This document shows positions 26,908-36,523 of a stretch of 64,000 bases of DNA, in pieces. Made by a program: the position numbers and the translations under genes. How positions within the stretch are numbered: position 1 is the stretch's first letter; every line of letters starts with the position of its first letter. The notes under the pieces were generated by a model, which was not told where the DNA came from, did not search any database, and worked only from the letters and a program-made list of their open reading frames with translations. This DNA is from Marifrigoribacter sp047730175. Lineage in GTDB: Bacteria > Bacteroidota > Bacteroidia > Flavobacteriales > Flavobacteriaceae. The stretch is from positions 1,674,001 to 1,738,000 of the forward strand of contig NZ_CP159833.1 in the NCBI RefSeq assembly GCF_047730175.1, read 5' to 3'.

Positions 26908-28070
26908 TGATTGATTTTCTTACACCAGTTTCTAAAGCTGTAATAGCTCATAGAGAAGTACTATCTGAAGGAGTACTTGGTAAACAAATATTACCTTATT
27001 CTGAAAAAGGAGAATTACCTGCCTTAGAAAAAGTAAAGTTTGCGATACTTGGTGTCAAAGAAAATAGGAATGATGAGGATTATATGGGGGAAGAGATAAA
27101 TTTCGATTCCTGCCGGAAAGCATTCTATTCTTTATATGCGGGAAATTGGAAATATAAAATCGCAGATTTAGGAGATATTGAAAAAGGTGAAACTGTTAAA
27201 GACACCTATTTTGCAATGCGTGCCGTAATTAATGAATTAATTAAGTTTAAAATAATACCTCTAATTTTAGGAGGGAGTCAAGATTTAGTGATGGGTCAAT
27301 ACCGTTCTTACGATAGTTTTGGTTCAATGTTGAATATTGTAAATGTGGACAGTAGATTTGATCTAGGTGATGCAGATCGACCAATTTCAAATGTTTCTTA
27401 TGTAGGGAAATTAATAGTAGACAAGCCTTATAATCTTTTTAATTATAGCGTTATAGGGTATCAATCTTATTTTAACCCGCCTGAAGAAATAGCTTTAATG
27501 GACAAATTATACTTCGATGCGTATAGATTGGGGGAAATTTCAGCAGAAATTACTAAAGTAGAGCCCATATTTAGAAATGCTGATCTAGTAAGTATTGATA
27601 TTGGTGCAATAAAAAGCTCAGAATTAAGTTATAAAAGCAAGTTTAGTCCAAATGGATTTGATGGCAAAGAAATATGTGCAATTGCTCGATATGCAGGAAT
27701 AAGTAATAAAGTTTCCTCATTTGGAGTGTATGAAGTAAAAAATTTAGTTGATATAGATAATGCTGCTATGTTAATAGCACAAATTTTCTGGTATTTTATT
27801 GAAGGCGTCAATTTTAGAGTTAAAGATGACGATTTTAGCGATGAGAAACACTATACAACATATAAAGTTATTGTTGATGATGAAATTTTATTGTTTAAAA
27901 AGAGCAATAAAACTGGGAGATGGTGGTTAGAATTGCCATTTATTTTAAATGTTAATAATAAATTAAAAAGTAAAACGTTATTACCTTGCACTTATGGCGA
28001 ATATTTGAGTGCATGCAATCAGGAAATACCTGAACGATGGTATAAAGCCCGTCGTAAAAATGAAGTATAA
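26907..28070 (+). CDS. Arginase/formimidoylglutamase-fold protein with altered metal site
   Basis: A 387-residue member of the ureohydrolase fold, usually annotated formimidoylglutamase. The three metal motifs are present in position but changed. The usual GG-D/G-H is GGSQD (122-126), losing the His. D-A-H-x-D is DSRFD (148-152), losing the second His. S-x-D-x-D is SIDIGAI, losing the second Asp. Two or three Asp ligands remain. Hydrolase activity is therefore doubtful. It is translationally coupled to topA and precedes gldK, an order I recall from other Flavobacteriaceae. The lack of any hut gene nearby also argues against a histidine-degradation role. Confidence 0.8.
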   Translation: MIDFLTPVSKAVIAHREVLSEGVLGKQILPYSEKGELPALEKVKFAILGVKENRNDEDYMGEEINFDSCRKAFYSLYAGNWKYKIADLGDIEKGETVKDTYFAMRAVINELIKFKIIPLILGGSQDLVMGQYRSYDSFGSMLNIVNVDSRFDLGDADRPISNVSYVGKLIVDKPYNLFNYSVIGYQSYFNPPEEIALMDKLYFDAYRLGEISAEITKVEPIFRNADLVSIDIGAIKSSELSYKSKFSPNGFDGKEICAIARYAGISNKVSSFGVYEVKNLVDIDNAAMLIAQIFWYFIEGVNFRVKDDDFSDEKHYTTYKVIVDDEILLFKKSNKTGRWWLELPFILNVNNKLKSKTLLPCTYGEYLSACNQEIPERWYKARRKNEV

Positions 28071-28182
28071 CCAACGAACGAATAAATTTGAGTTTAAGGG
28101 TTTTTTAAGAAATATGTTGTTTTTTAAAAATTTTATAAATAGGTTTACGCCCTTGAATCTCGATAATTTAACCTAAATACCT

Positions 28183-29559
28183 ATGAAGAAGTTTATTGCA
28201 TTAACTGCGATTATTGCCTTTTTGGCTAGTTGTAACTCTGGCGGAGACAGAGGAGAGCTTATTGGAGCTAAAGGTAAAAATTGGCATCCCGAAAAACCTT
28301 TTGGTATGACACTTATCCCTGGTGGGTCATTCATCATGGGGAAATCTGACGATGATTTTGTTGCTGTAAATGATGCACCAACAAAAACCGTTACCGTACG
28401 ATCATTCTATATGGATGAAACCGAAATCACGAATGCTGAATACCGTCAATTCGTAAATTGGGTAAAAGACTCAACAATTCGTCTTAAACTTGCAGTACTT
28501 GCTGATGAAGTAGGAGCTACACCTGGTGATGAAGGAATTGGAGACTTTGCATTTGTTGATCAGGAAAATGAAGAAATGAGTGCTTGGGATCAGTACAATT
28601 ATGATAATTACTATGGTATGGGAGAAGATTTCTACGCAGGTAGAAAAATTAACCGTGATGTAGATTTACTTGCAGATGCTCAGGAATATCCAGATGAATA
28701 TTACAGTGAAGTAATGGATTCTATGTATATCCCAGCTGAAGAAGCATACAATGGTCAGCGCACTATTGATGTTACAAAATTAAACTTTCAATATACCTAC
28801 ATGGATATTGGGTCAGCAGCAAGAGATAAAGTAAAAAGAAGAAAAGATTTCTTAATCAAAGAAGAAGTAAATATTTATCCAGATACCACTGTTTGGATTA
28901 CAGATTTCAATTATTCTTATAACGAGCCAATGCACAATGATTATTTCTGGCATGAAGCTTATGGTGAATATCCTGTAGTTGGTATTACTTGGAAACAAGC
29001 AAAAGCATTTTGTGCTTGGAGAACTCTTTATAAAAATTCGTACCTAAAATCTAAAAAACGTCAGTATATCAATTCATTTAGACTTCCAAGTGAAGCAGAA
29101 TGGGAGTATGCAGCGCGTGGTGGATTAGAATCAGCAACATTCCCTTGGGGTGGACCTTATGCTAAAAATGACAGAGGTTGTTTTAATGCAAACTTTAAAC
29201 CTTTACGTGGAGATTATGCTGCCGATCAAGCATTATATACGGTAGAAGCAGATGCTTACGAACCAAATGATTACAACTTGTATAATATGGCAGGAAATGT
29301 ATCTGAATGGGTTGAAGGCTCTTATGCTCCATCATCTTATGAGTATACATCCAGTATGAATCCAAGTGTAAATGATAAAGATAACATGCGTAAAGTAGTA
29401 CGTGGTGGTTCTTGGAAAGATGTTGCTTATTTCTTACAAGTAAGTTCTCGAGATTACGAATATGCAGATTCTGCAAGAAGCTATATTGGCTTTAGAACTG
29501 TGCAAGACTATATGGGAACTGATGTGACGTTAAATGATAAACTAGGAGACGCACGATAA
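28183..29559 (+). CDS. gldK: Type IX secretion/gliding lipoprotein GldK
   Basis: A 458-residue outer-membrane-associated lipoprotein (lipobox FLASC at residues 13-17). It contains an FGE-sulfatase/SUMF1-like domain: GMTLIPGGSFIMG near the start, then RLPSEAEWEYAARGG, YNMAGNVSEWVEG and VVRGGSWKD. GldK and GldN form the periplasmic ring of the type IX secretion system. It heads gldKLMN, all on the plus strand with short gaps. Confidence 0.97.
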   Translation: MKKFIALTAIIAFLASCNSGGDRGELIGAKGKNWHPEKPFGMTLIPGGSFIMGKSDDDFVAVNDAPTKTVTVRSFYMDETEITNAEYRQFVNWVKDSTIRLKLAVLADEVGATPGDEGIGDFAFVDQENEEMSAWDQYNYDNYYGMGEDFYAGRKINRDVDLLADAQEYPDEYYSEVMDSMYIPAEEAYNGQRTIDVTKLNFQYTYMDIGSAARDKVKRRKDFLIKEEVNIYPDTTVWITDFNYSYNEPMHNDYFWHEAYGEYPVVGITWKQAKAFCAWRTLYKNSYLKSKKRQYINSFRLPSEAEWEYAARGGLESATFPWGGPYAKNDRGCFNANFKPLRGDYAADQALYTVEADAYEPNDYNLYNMAGNVSEWVEGSYAPSSYEYTSSMNPSVNDKDNMRKVVRGGSWKDVAYFLQVSSRDYEYADSARSYIGFRTVQDYMGTDVTLNDKLGDAR

Positions 29560-29628
29560 TTTTAACCCAATTAATTTATTAAACGATAATTGCAAAACTT
29601 AACTTAACTTAAAAAAAAACATTGTATT

Positions 29629-30282
29629 ATGGCACAATCAAGATCATCTAAGAAACTATTTAATATGGCTTACGGGCTAGGAGCATCTATTGTAATTTTA
29701 GGAGCTTTATTCAAAATTCTTCACTGGGAAATTAACATAGGGTTCATGAATTTGGACGGAGGATTTTTATTAGCAGTAGGATTAATCACAGAAGCAATAA
29801 TTTTTGCTATATCAGCATTCGAACCAGTTGATGATGATTTAGATTGGTCTTTAGTATATCCTGAATTAGCAGGAGGAATGGGAATGAACAAAAAAGAGTC
29901 ACAAGATGCTCAAGGAATTTTGTCTGGAAAATTAGATGAAATGCTTAAAGATGCTAGAATAGATGGAGAAATGATGAACAGCTTAAGTGAAAGCATTCGT
30001 TCTTTTGAAGGTGCTTCTAAAAGTATCGCGCCTATTTCTGAAGCAATGAACTCTACTAAAAAGTATAGTGAGGAAATGGCAATGGCAGCTGCACAAATGG
30101 AATCTTTAAATAGCTTATATAAAGTTCAAGTTGAATCTACAAGCCGTCAAACTGAAGTAAATGAAAGAGTTGCTGAAAATGCGGAGCAATTAAAACAACA
30201 AATGGAACATCTAGCAACAAGTCTATCTTCATTAAATGGAGTATATGGCGGAATGTTGTCAGCTATGAGTGGTAAAAACTAA
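29629..30282 (+). CDS. gldL: Type IX secretion motor protein GldL
   Basis: A 217-residue inner-membrane protein. Two N-terminal helices (about 13-30 and 43-62) contain FKILHWEINIGFM, including a conserved membrane Glu implicated in proton coupling. The remaining 140 residues are a cytoplasmic coiled-coil region (for example EQLKQQMEHLATSLSSLNG). GldL with GldM makes the proton-driven rotary motor for secretion and gliding. Confidence 0.97.
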   Translation: MAQSRSSKKLFNMAYGLGASIVILGALFKILHWEINIGFMNLDGGFLLAVGLITEAIIFAISAFEPVDDDLDWSLVYPELAGGMGMNKKESQDAQGILSGKLDEMLKDARIDGEMMNSLSESIRSFEGASKSIAPISEAMNSTKKYSEEMAMAAAQMESLNSLYKVQVESTSRQTEVNERVAENAEQLKQQMEHLATSLSSLNGVYGGMLSAMSGKN

Positions 30283-30333
30283 GATAGTTATATACTGTAA
30301 TTAAATTATTAATTCTTAAAAAAGAAAAGTAAA

Positions 30334-31923
30334 ATGGCAGGAGGCAAACTATCCCCAAGGCAGAAGATGATTAACCTAATGTACCTGGTTTTTATCGCTA
30401 TGCTAGCACTAAATATGTCAAAAGAAGTATTATCTGCTTTTGGTTTATTAAACGAGAAAATTACGGAAGGCAATGTAGCGGCAACAGCAAGAAATAATTC
30501 ATTTATGGAAAGCTTAGCTACGAAGGCTTCAGATGAACCTGAGCAATATGCTGCAGTAAAAGCAAAAGCAGATGAGGTTGCTTCTATTTCTAATGATTTA
30601 GATTCATATTTAGAATCAATCAAAACAGAAATGATGGCAACAGTTAAAGCTGATGATATTGATGATTACGAAGTTCAAGACCAAGCTGATTTCTTAGATA
30701 AATTATTTTTCGGCAATGGTAAACTTGAAGAAGGAGGTCAATTATTTGTAGACAAAGTCAATGGATATCGCACCGAAATGACAACAATTTTATCTGATAC
30801 AGCTTTAGCTAAAGTTCAAGGAATAGAAGATATTAAAAAGTCTATTGAATCTAATTTTGGAACTGGAGAAGTAACAAGAAGAGATGGTAAAAAAATACCA
30901 TACCTTAATTACAATTACGAAGGCTTTCCTTTGGTAGCATCTATGACTAAACTGACTCAGTTACAGTCTGATATTAAGATTACTAAAAGTGAATTACTTT
31001 CAAAAATGTTAGCAGGGCAACAAGCTGCGGCATTATCATTTAGTAACTACTCTACTTTAATGGAAACTTCAAAATCTGCTTACTATTCTGGCGAGAAATT
31101 TGAGGGAGCTATTGTATTAGGTCGTACAGACGCAAGTACAGTTCCAAAAAGAGTTGAACTTACATTAGATGGTAGAAAATTAACAGAAAATCAATTTACA
31201 CTTCAAGGTGGTAAAGTAGTTCTTAATATAGGTGCCGGTGCTCCTGGAGATCATAAAATTGAAGGATTCCTTTATTATGGTGAAGGTGGAGAAGAAACAG
31301 AAGTTCCTGTAAATAGTTCTTTTGCAACAATCTCTAAGCCTAATTCTGCTGTAATTGCTGCAGATAAAATGAATGTAGTGTATAGAGGTGTTGTTAATCC
31401 AATGACTATTTCAATTCCAGGTATTCCAGATAGTAAAGTATCAGCTTCTGGTGCAGGCCTTGCAAAGGCTTCAGGAAGTAAATATAATATGAGCCCTGGA
31501 ACAGGAAGAGAAGTTACAATTACTGCTAGTGGTACATTACCAGATGGTCAAAGAGTAAGTTCAAACTCAGTATTCCGTATTAAAGATATTCCTCGTCCAA
31601 CAGGAACCATTCGTGGTGAAGATGGAGGTGGAGGTCCAGTACGTATGCAACGCCAAGGACTTGAAATTTCAAGTGTAGGTGCTGCCTTAATTGATTTTGA
31701 TTTCGATTTAAAATTGAATGTAACAGGATTTAGCTTTAAAGTTTCTGGACAGCCTACTGTTAAAGTAAGTGGTAGAAAATTAAATTCTCAAGCAAAAGGA
31801 GCTCTTAAAAGAGCGAAGCGTGGTGAAGCGGTTCAAATTTTTGATATCACTGCCAATATAGCTACAAACTCAGGATATATATTAAAGAAAATATCTCCTG
31901 TATTTGTTGAATTAACAAACTAG
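30334..31923 (+). CDS. gldM: Type IX secretion motor protein GldM
   Basis: A 529-residue protein with one N-terminal helix (about 15-32, MINLMYLVFIAMLALNMS) and a long periplasmic part made of four domains. The N-terminal periplasmic domain is helical and the rest beta-rich, as in known GldM structures. It spans the periplasm from the GldL motor to the GldK/GldN ring. The start MAGGKLSPRQKMINLMYLVF is the canonical one. Confidence 0.97.
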   Translation: MAGGKLSPRQKMINLMYLVFIAMLALNMSKEVLSAFGLLNEKITEGNVAATARNNSFMESLATKASDEPEQYAAVKAKADEVASISNDLDSYLESIKTEMMATVKADDIDDYEVQDQADFLDKLFFGNGKLEEGGQLFVDKVNGYRTEMTTILSDTALAKVQGIEDIKKSIESNFGTGEVTRRDGKKIPYLNYNYEGFPLVASMTKLTQLQSDIKITKSELLSKMLAGQQAAALSFSNYSTLMETSKSAYYSGEKFEGAIVLGRTDASTVPKRVELTLDGRKLTENQFTLQGGKVVLNIGAGAPGDHKIEGFLYYGEGGEETEVPVNSSFATISKPNSAVIAADKMNVVYRGVVNPMTISIPGIPDSKVSASGAGLAKASGSKYNMSPGTGREVTITASGTLPDGQRVSSNSVFRIKDIPRPTGTIRGEDGGGGPVRMQRQGLEISSVGAALIDFDFDLKLNVTGFSFKVSGQPTVKVSGRKLNSQAKGALKRAKRGEAVQIFDITANIATNSGYILKKISPVFVELTN

Positions 31924-31939
31924 AATAAAATCTATTTTT

Positions 31940-32839
31940 ATGAATGTTAGAAATGTATTTTTAAGTGTATTTGTATTATTGATTGGTTTTAGTGCTACAG
32001 CACAGATCAATATCCTTAATGCAAAAACACCGGATGAAATAGGTGTGAAGACAGAAGATCAGATCGCTTATGATAACGATCAACCATTGCCTTATGGCTT
32101 TGTTGATGATCGTGATGTTTTATGGTCTAAAACTACTTGGGAAATTATCGATCTAGATGAACGTGTAAACTTTCCTTTATATTATCCAATAGACACTAAT
32201 AACATTGGTGCAGAGAGACGTTCTTTATATGATGTTTTAGTAAAAAACATTACAAATGGAAAAATAGAGCATGTGTATGCTGATTCTTATTTTACTGAAA
32301 AAAGAACGATGAAAGATATTGAAGCTTCTTTAGTGTATTCAGATACTACAGATGCAGGTATTGATCAAGTAAATGCAGGTGAACCTCTAGACCCTCAATA
32401 TGTAAGAAGATTTACATTGGATGCTGGTGATGTTGAAGAATGGCGTATTCGTGGATATTGGTTTCTTGACAAGCGTCAAGGGGAGCTTAAATATCGTTTA
32501 CTAGGAATTTGTCCTGTTGCGAATGAAGCACGTGCTAAAGCATTTCCGGATGACGGATTAGATAGTAAAGTGGAATTATTCTGGATTTGGTATCCATCAA
32601 CTCGTGAAGTTCTACATGAAGCAAAAGCATTTAATAGAAAAAATACTTCGCAACCTATTACCTATGACCATTTATTAAACTCAAGACGTTTTAGCGCTTT
32701 AGTTTATAAAGAAGATAATGAGCTAGGTGACCGTGGTGTTAAAGAGTATATTAATGATAATGCTTTAATGCAATTATTGGAATCGGATCGTATCCGTGAA
32801 AAAATTAGAAATATCGAAATTGATTTGTGGAATTATTAA
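31940..32839 (+). CDS. gldN: Type IX secretion ring protein GldN
   Basis: A 299-residue periplasmic protein with a signal peptide (1-21, ending ATAQ). The family segments WSKTTWEIIDLDERVNFPLY, LLGICPV and ELFWIWYPS are present. It associates with GldK in the outer ring. It is the last gene of the locus, followed by a strong terminator. Confidence 0.97.
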   Translation: MNVRNVFLSVFVLLIGFSATAQINILNAKTPDEIGVKTEDQIAYDNDQPLPYGFVDDRDVLWSKTTWEIIDLDERVNFPLYYPIDTNNIGAERRSLYDVLVKNITNGKIEHVYADSYFTEKRTMKDIEASLVYSDTTDAGIDQVNAGEPLDPQYVRRFTLDAGDVEEWRIRGYWFLDKRQGELKYRLLGICPVANEARAKAFPDDGLDSKVELFWIWYPSTREVLHEAKAFNRKNTSQPITYDHLLNSRRFSALVYKEDNELGDRGVKEYINDNALMQLLESDRIREKIRNIEIDLWNY

Positions 32840-32865
32840 TTGATTAATATTCTAATAATATATTA

Positions 32866-32901
32866 AAAACCCTGAAGCTAAACCTTCAGGGTTTTTTACT
32901 T
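32866..32901 (+). terminator. Terminator after gldN
   Basis: AAAACCCTGAAG (32866-32877) pairs with CTTCAGGGTTTT (32884-32895), followed by further T. It ends the gldKLMN transcript. Confidence 0.9.
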
Positions 32902-32904
32902 TTG
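32897..32904 (+). promoter_or_regulatory. -7 promoter box overlapping the gldN terminator (TACTTTTG)
   Basis: TACTTTTG fits TAnnTTTG and begins in the T-tract of the gldN terminator. It ends four bases before the ATG at 32909, implying a nearly leaderless message for the FAD oxidoreductase. No good -33 TTG is visible. Confidence 0.45.
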
Positions 32905-32908
32905 TGCT

Positions 32909-33958
32909 ATGAAAGAAGTCGATTACATCGTTGTTGGATTAGGTATTGCAGGCCTTTCATTTTGCGAGCAATTAATTAAAAATAAGAAAACGTTTATTGT
33001 TTTTGACGATGGTAAAAAATCTTCAACATTAATTTCAGCGGGAGTTATAAACCCTTTAGTACTTAAAAGATTTACGCCGGTGTGGAATGCGAAAGAGCAT
33101 ATTTCAACAGCATTTCCTTTTTATAAAAAACTTTCAGAAAAACTACATGCGCCCGTACTAGAAGAATATCCGATGTATCGCATATTTAATAATGTCGAAG
33201 AGCAGAATAATTGGATGGTGGCTAGTGATAAAAATGAACTAAAATCTTTTCTTCATCCAGAGATTGTAAAAAATACCAATCCAAGTATAAATGCTCCTTT
33301 TGGCTTCGGAAAAGTAAATCAAACAGCGAGAGTTTTTTCAGAATTGTTAATAGAGAAGTATAGAGAATACCTTCAGAGAATAAAAAGCTATAGTTCTGAA
33401 ACTTTTGAGTATTCAAAGTTATCTGAAACAGAAGAGTCCGTTCAGTACAAAGGTATTTCAGCTAAAAAAATTGTTTTTGCAGAAGGAGCTTCGGTACGTA
33501 ACAATCCATTTTTTCCGAAGGAATTATTAATCCCTAATAAAGGCGAGTTTATAGTAGTTAAAGTGCCAGGCCTTCAATTTCATGCCATGCTTAAATCCTC
33601 CATATTTATTATTTCACTTGGAAATGATCTCTATAAAGTGGGAGCTACATATGATCGCGAAGATATTTCGTATGAAACCACAGGGTCCGCGAAGGAGGAG
33701 TTGATGAAGAATTTTGAAAAAGTTATTACAGCTCCTTATGAAGTGGTTTCGCAGATAGCTGGGATTCGTCCTACTACAAAAGATAGGCGTCCTTTACTGG
33801 GGACGTTGAATGCGTCTAATAAAAAAGTTTTTTTTAGCGGTTTAGGCACCCGAGGAATAATTTCTTCTCCTTCCTTATCACAACGATTATATCGTCATTT
33901 AGAGTGTGGTGAAACCCTAGATAAAGAGATTAATATACAAAGGTATTATAAATACTAA
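32909..33958 (+). CDS. FAD-dependent oxidoreductase (D-amino-acid-oxidase fold)
   Basis: A 349-residue flavoprotein. The N-terminal Rossmann motif is VVGLGIAGLSFCEQL, followed by a substrate domain and the C-terminal GIRPTTKDRRPLLGTL with the FAD-closing GLGTRGIISSP. This is the DAO/glycine-oxidase superfamily layout. Substrate cannot be read from sequence. It is a separate unit between the T9SS locus and the ABC-F gene. Confidence 0.85.
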   Translation: MKEVDYIVVGLGIAGLSFCEQLIKNKKTFIVFDDGKKSSTLISAGVINPLVLKRFTPVWNAKEHISTAFPFYKKLSEKLHAPVLEEYPMYRIFNNVEEQNNWMVASDKNELKSFLHPEIVKNTNPSINAPFGFGKVNQTARVFSELLIEKYREYLQRIKSYSSETFEYSKLSETEESVQYKGISAKKIVFAEGASVRNNPFFPKELLIPNKGEFIVVKVPGLQFHAMLKSSIFIISLGNDLYKVGATYDREDISYETTGSAKEELMKNFEKVITAPYEVVSQIAGIRPTTKDRRPLLGTLNASNKKVFFSGLGTRGIISSPSLSQRLYRHLECGETLDKEINIQRYYKY

Positions 33959-34025
33959 AAGACTCTTAAAAATCATTCCCTTCGATATAAAAATTTTAAG
34001 CATCTTTGCAAAAATTTTATAGTAC

Positions 34026-35948
34026 ATGCTTAATATTCATAATCTTTCTGTTTCATTTCAAGGAGACTATTTGTTCGAAAAAATCACCTTTCAATTGGGT
34101 GCTGGTACTCGAGTAGGATTGGTAGGGAAAAACGGTGCTGGAAAGTCAACCCTTCTGAAAATTATTTCTGGAGAGCAAGAATATGATGAGGGCTCTATTG
34201 CCACCGATAAGGAGACTTCTATTGGGTTTTTAAAACAGGATATCGATTTTGATAAAGGACGTACTGTCCTAGAAGAATCGTACGAAGCCTTTGTTGAAAT
34301 CAAATCTTTAGAGTTACAATTAGAGCAAATTAATACTCAGTTAGCTGAAAGAACCGATTACGAAAGTGAAAGCTATAATCAATTAATGATTGATCTCAAT
34401 GAAATTCAGCATCAATATGAAATTCATGGGGGTTATAATTATCAAGGGGAAACAGAGCGTATCTTACAAGGACTAGGATTCTTAAGGGAGGATTTTAATA
34501 AGCTTACAGAGACTTTTTCTGGTGGATGGCGTATGCGTATCGAATTGGCGAAGTTATTGCTTCAGAACAACGATATATTGCTTCTCGATGAGCCTACCAA
34601 TCACTTGGATATAGAATCCATCCTTTGGATAGAAGATTTTTTAAAAAATTATATAGGAGCGGTTGTAGTTGTTTCGCATGATAAAATGTTCCTAGATAAT
34701 ATAACCAATCGTACGATTGAGATTTCTTTAGGAAAGATTTACGATTACAATAAACCTTATTCAAAATACTTGATTCAGCGTCAAGAATTAAGGGAACAAC
34801 AATTGGCTTCTCAAAAAAATCAGCAAAAGCAAATTGATCAGACAGAGAAATTAATTTCAAAGTTTCGAGCAAAGGCTAGTAAAGCTACCATGGCTCAATC
34901 TTTAATTAAAAAGTTAGACAAAATTGATCGCATTGAAGTAGATGAAGACGATAATAGCGTAATGACTTTAAATTTTCCAGTTTCTATTGTTCCAGGTAAA
35001 GTGGTAATAGAAGCTGAAAAGATTTCAAAAAATTATGGCGAAAAAGAAGTGCTAAGAGGAGTTGATCTTTTGGTTGAAAGAGATAGTAAGATTGCATTTG
35101 TTGGGCAGAATGGTCAAGGAAAATCAACATTGGCAAAAATAATTGTGGATGAAATTTCTTATGGAGGAGCATTAAAGCTGGGGCATAATGTTCAAATTGC
35201 TTATTTCGCACAAAACCAAGCCGATTATCTAGATGGCACTAAAACGGTTTTAGATACGATGATTGATGCTGCTAATGAGAAGAATCGTAGTAGGGTAAGA
35301 GATATCTTAGGTTCTTTTCTATTTAGAGGAGATGATGTAGATAAATTTGTAAGAGTGTTAAGTGGGGGAGAACGAAACAGATTGGCATTAGCAAAATTAT
35401 TATTGCAGCCTTTAAATGTGTTGGTAATGGATGAGCCTACCAACCATTTAGATATAAAATCGAAGAATGTATTAAAAGAAGCATTGCGAAAGTTTGAAGG
35501 AACGTTATTGTTGGTTTCTCACGATCGTGATTTTCTACAAGGATTAACCGATAAGATTTATGAGTTTAAAGACCATAAAATAAAAGAATATATAGGTGAT
35601 ATTGATTTCTTCTTAGAGGAGCGAAATCTTCAGAACATGCGCGAAGCTGAAAAAAGAACCGTAATCAAATCTGAAACGCAGAAAAAATCAGTTTCGAGTA
35701 AAGAATCGTATCAAAATCAGAAAAAGCAAAAGTCACTTGCCAATAGACTGAGTAAAATAGAATCTACTATTACGAGCTTAGAAAAGGAAATTAAAGAGAT
35801 TGATGTAGAGCTTTCTATTAATTATGAAGCAACCATCGCAAAAGAAAATTTCTTTGATAGTTATCAAGCAAAGAAAGACAAAGTGAATAAGTTGATGGGA
35901 GATTGGGAAGTTGTTACTGAACAATTAGATGCTATAAATCAAGAATGA
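34026..35948 (+). CDS. ABC-F family ATPase (ribosome-associated)
   Basis: A 640-residue soluble protein with two ABC domains. Walker A motifs are GKNGAGKST and GQNGQGKST; signatures are FSGGWRMR and LSGGERNR; each is followed by DEPTNHLD. The interdomain linker (about 240-310) is the P-site tRNA interaction motif region. A long C-terminal coiled coil (about 545-640) is like that of Uup. It lacks membrane segments, so it is a translation or DNA-structure factor rather than a transporter. A CATCTTTG near-match to the -7 box lies just upstream. Confidence 0.94.
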   Translation: MLNIHNLSVSFQGDYLFEKITFQLGAGTRVGLVGKNGAGKSTLLKIISGEQEYDEGSIATDKETSIGFLKQDIDFDKGRTVLEESYEAFVEIKSLELQLEQINTQLAERTDYESESYNQLMIDLNEIQHQYEIHGGYNYQGETERILQGLGFLREDFNKLTETFSGGWRMRIELAKLLLQNNDILLLDEPTNHLDIESILWIEDFLKNYIGAVVVVSHDKMFLDNITNRTIEISLGKIYDYNKPYSKYLIQRQELREQQLASQKNQQKQIDQTEKLISKFRAKASKATMAQSLIKKLDKIDRIEVDEDDNSVMTLNFPVSIVPGKVVIEAEKISKNYGEKEVLRGVDLLVERDSKIAFVGQNGQGKSTLAKIIVDEISYGGALKLGHNVQIAYFAQNQADYLDGTKTVLDTMIDAANEKNRSRVRDILGSFLFRGDDVDKFVRVLSGGERNRLALAKLLLQPLNVLVMDEPTNHLDIKSKNVLKEALRKFEGTLLLVSHDRDFLQGLTDKIYEFKDHKIKEYIGDIDFFLEERNLQNMREAEKRTVIKSETQKKSVSSKESYQNQKKQKSLANRLSKIESTITSLEKEIKEIDVELSINYEATIAKENFFDSYQAKKDKVNKLMGDWEVVTEQLDAINQE

Positions 35949-36127
35949 TCGCACAGGAATTTCAATGTCCTTATTGTTGGGAGGACATATCGATGTTGTT
36001 AGATGATTCGGTTGTTTTTCAAAAATACATTGAAGATTGTGAGGTTTGTTGCAACCCAATTGAAGTTTCTGTACAGTTTTTAGAAGGCGAAATCTCAAGT
36101 TTTGAAGCAAATAACATTGAACAATAA
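35945..36127 (+). CDS. CPXCG-motif cysteine-rich small protein
   Basis: A 60-residue protein with a two-knuckle zinc-ribbon pattern: CPYCWED near the start and CEVCCNPIEV in the centre. The first knuckle is CPxC and the second CxxCC. It overlaps the ABC-F gene by four bases (ATGA), so the two are translationally coupled. The family is small, soluble and of unknown function. Confidence 0.85.
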   Translation: MIAQEFQCPYCWEDISMLLDDSVVFQKYIEDCEVCCNPIEVSVQFLEGEISSFEANNIEQ

Positions 36128-36145
36128 ATTTATTAAAAAAAGTCC

Positions 36146-36175
36146 TTGTAGTTTTTGAAAACCATTGTATCTTTG
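36146..36175 (+). promoter_or_regulatory. Promoter of the initiator tRNA (TTG-N19-TATCTTTG)
   Basis: The TTG at 36146-36148 and TATCTTTG at 36168-36175 are 19 bases apart, matching the flavobacterial consensus. Transcription should start near 36182, leaving a leader of about 137 bases before the tRNA. Confidence 0.7.
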
Positions 36176-36181
36176 CAGTCC

Positions 36182-36318
36182 GAAATATTTCTGTCGGCAT
36201 TATGAACCGAAAGTTAAAAGCTAAGTTGAGTATTTTGAACATCCATATCGAGGGCTTAGCCCAGATAGTTTGCCCATCGGAATAAAATCCAAAGGTTGCT
36301 TGAAAAGATATGATATAT
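36182..36318 (+). other. Long 5' leader of the initiator tRNA transcript
   Basis: About 137 bases lie between the inferred transcription start and the tRNA. It contains short self-complementary pieces (GGGCTTAGCCC near 36254) but no tRNA-like fold, riboswitch or reading frame I can recognise. It should be removed by RNase P. Confidence 0.4.
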
Positions 36319-36391
<73 letters not shown>

Positions 36392-36401
36392 CTAAAACAA
36401 T

Positions 36402-36440
36402 AAAACGGTTATACTTTTATAAAGTGTAGCCGTTTTTTTA
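36402..36440 (+). terminator. Terminator after tRNA-fMet
   Basis: AAAACGGTTATACTTT (36402-36417) pairs with AAAGTGTAGCCGTTTT (36421-36436), with two G-U wobbles, then T-rich sequence. Confidence 0.88.
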
Positions 36441-36523
36441 TGAATACATATTTAATGTAAATAAAACCTTACATTTATTTATTTTTTCATATACTTGTAA
36501 AGTAAACATTACAAAATAATATT

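Noticed and set aside
35925..36242. Minus-strand 105-codon frame over the CPXCG gene
   Set aside because: It overlaps a well-supported gene and runs into the tRNA promoter; no family features.
36182..36318. A second tRNA or riboswitch ahead of tRNA-fMet
   Set aside because: No cloverleaf, anticodon loop or known riboswitch pattern could be drawn; treated as leader.
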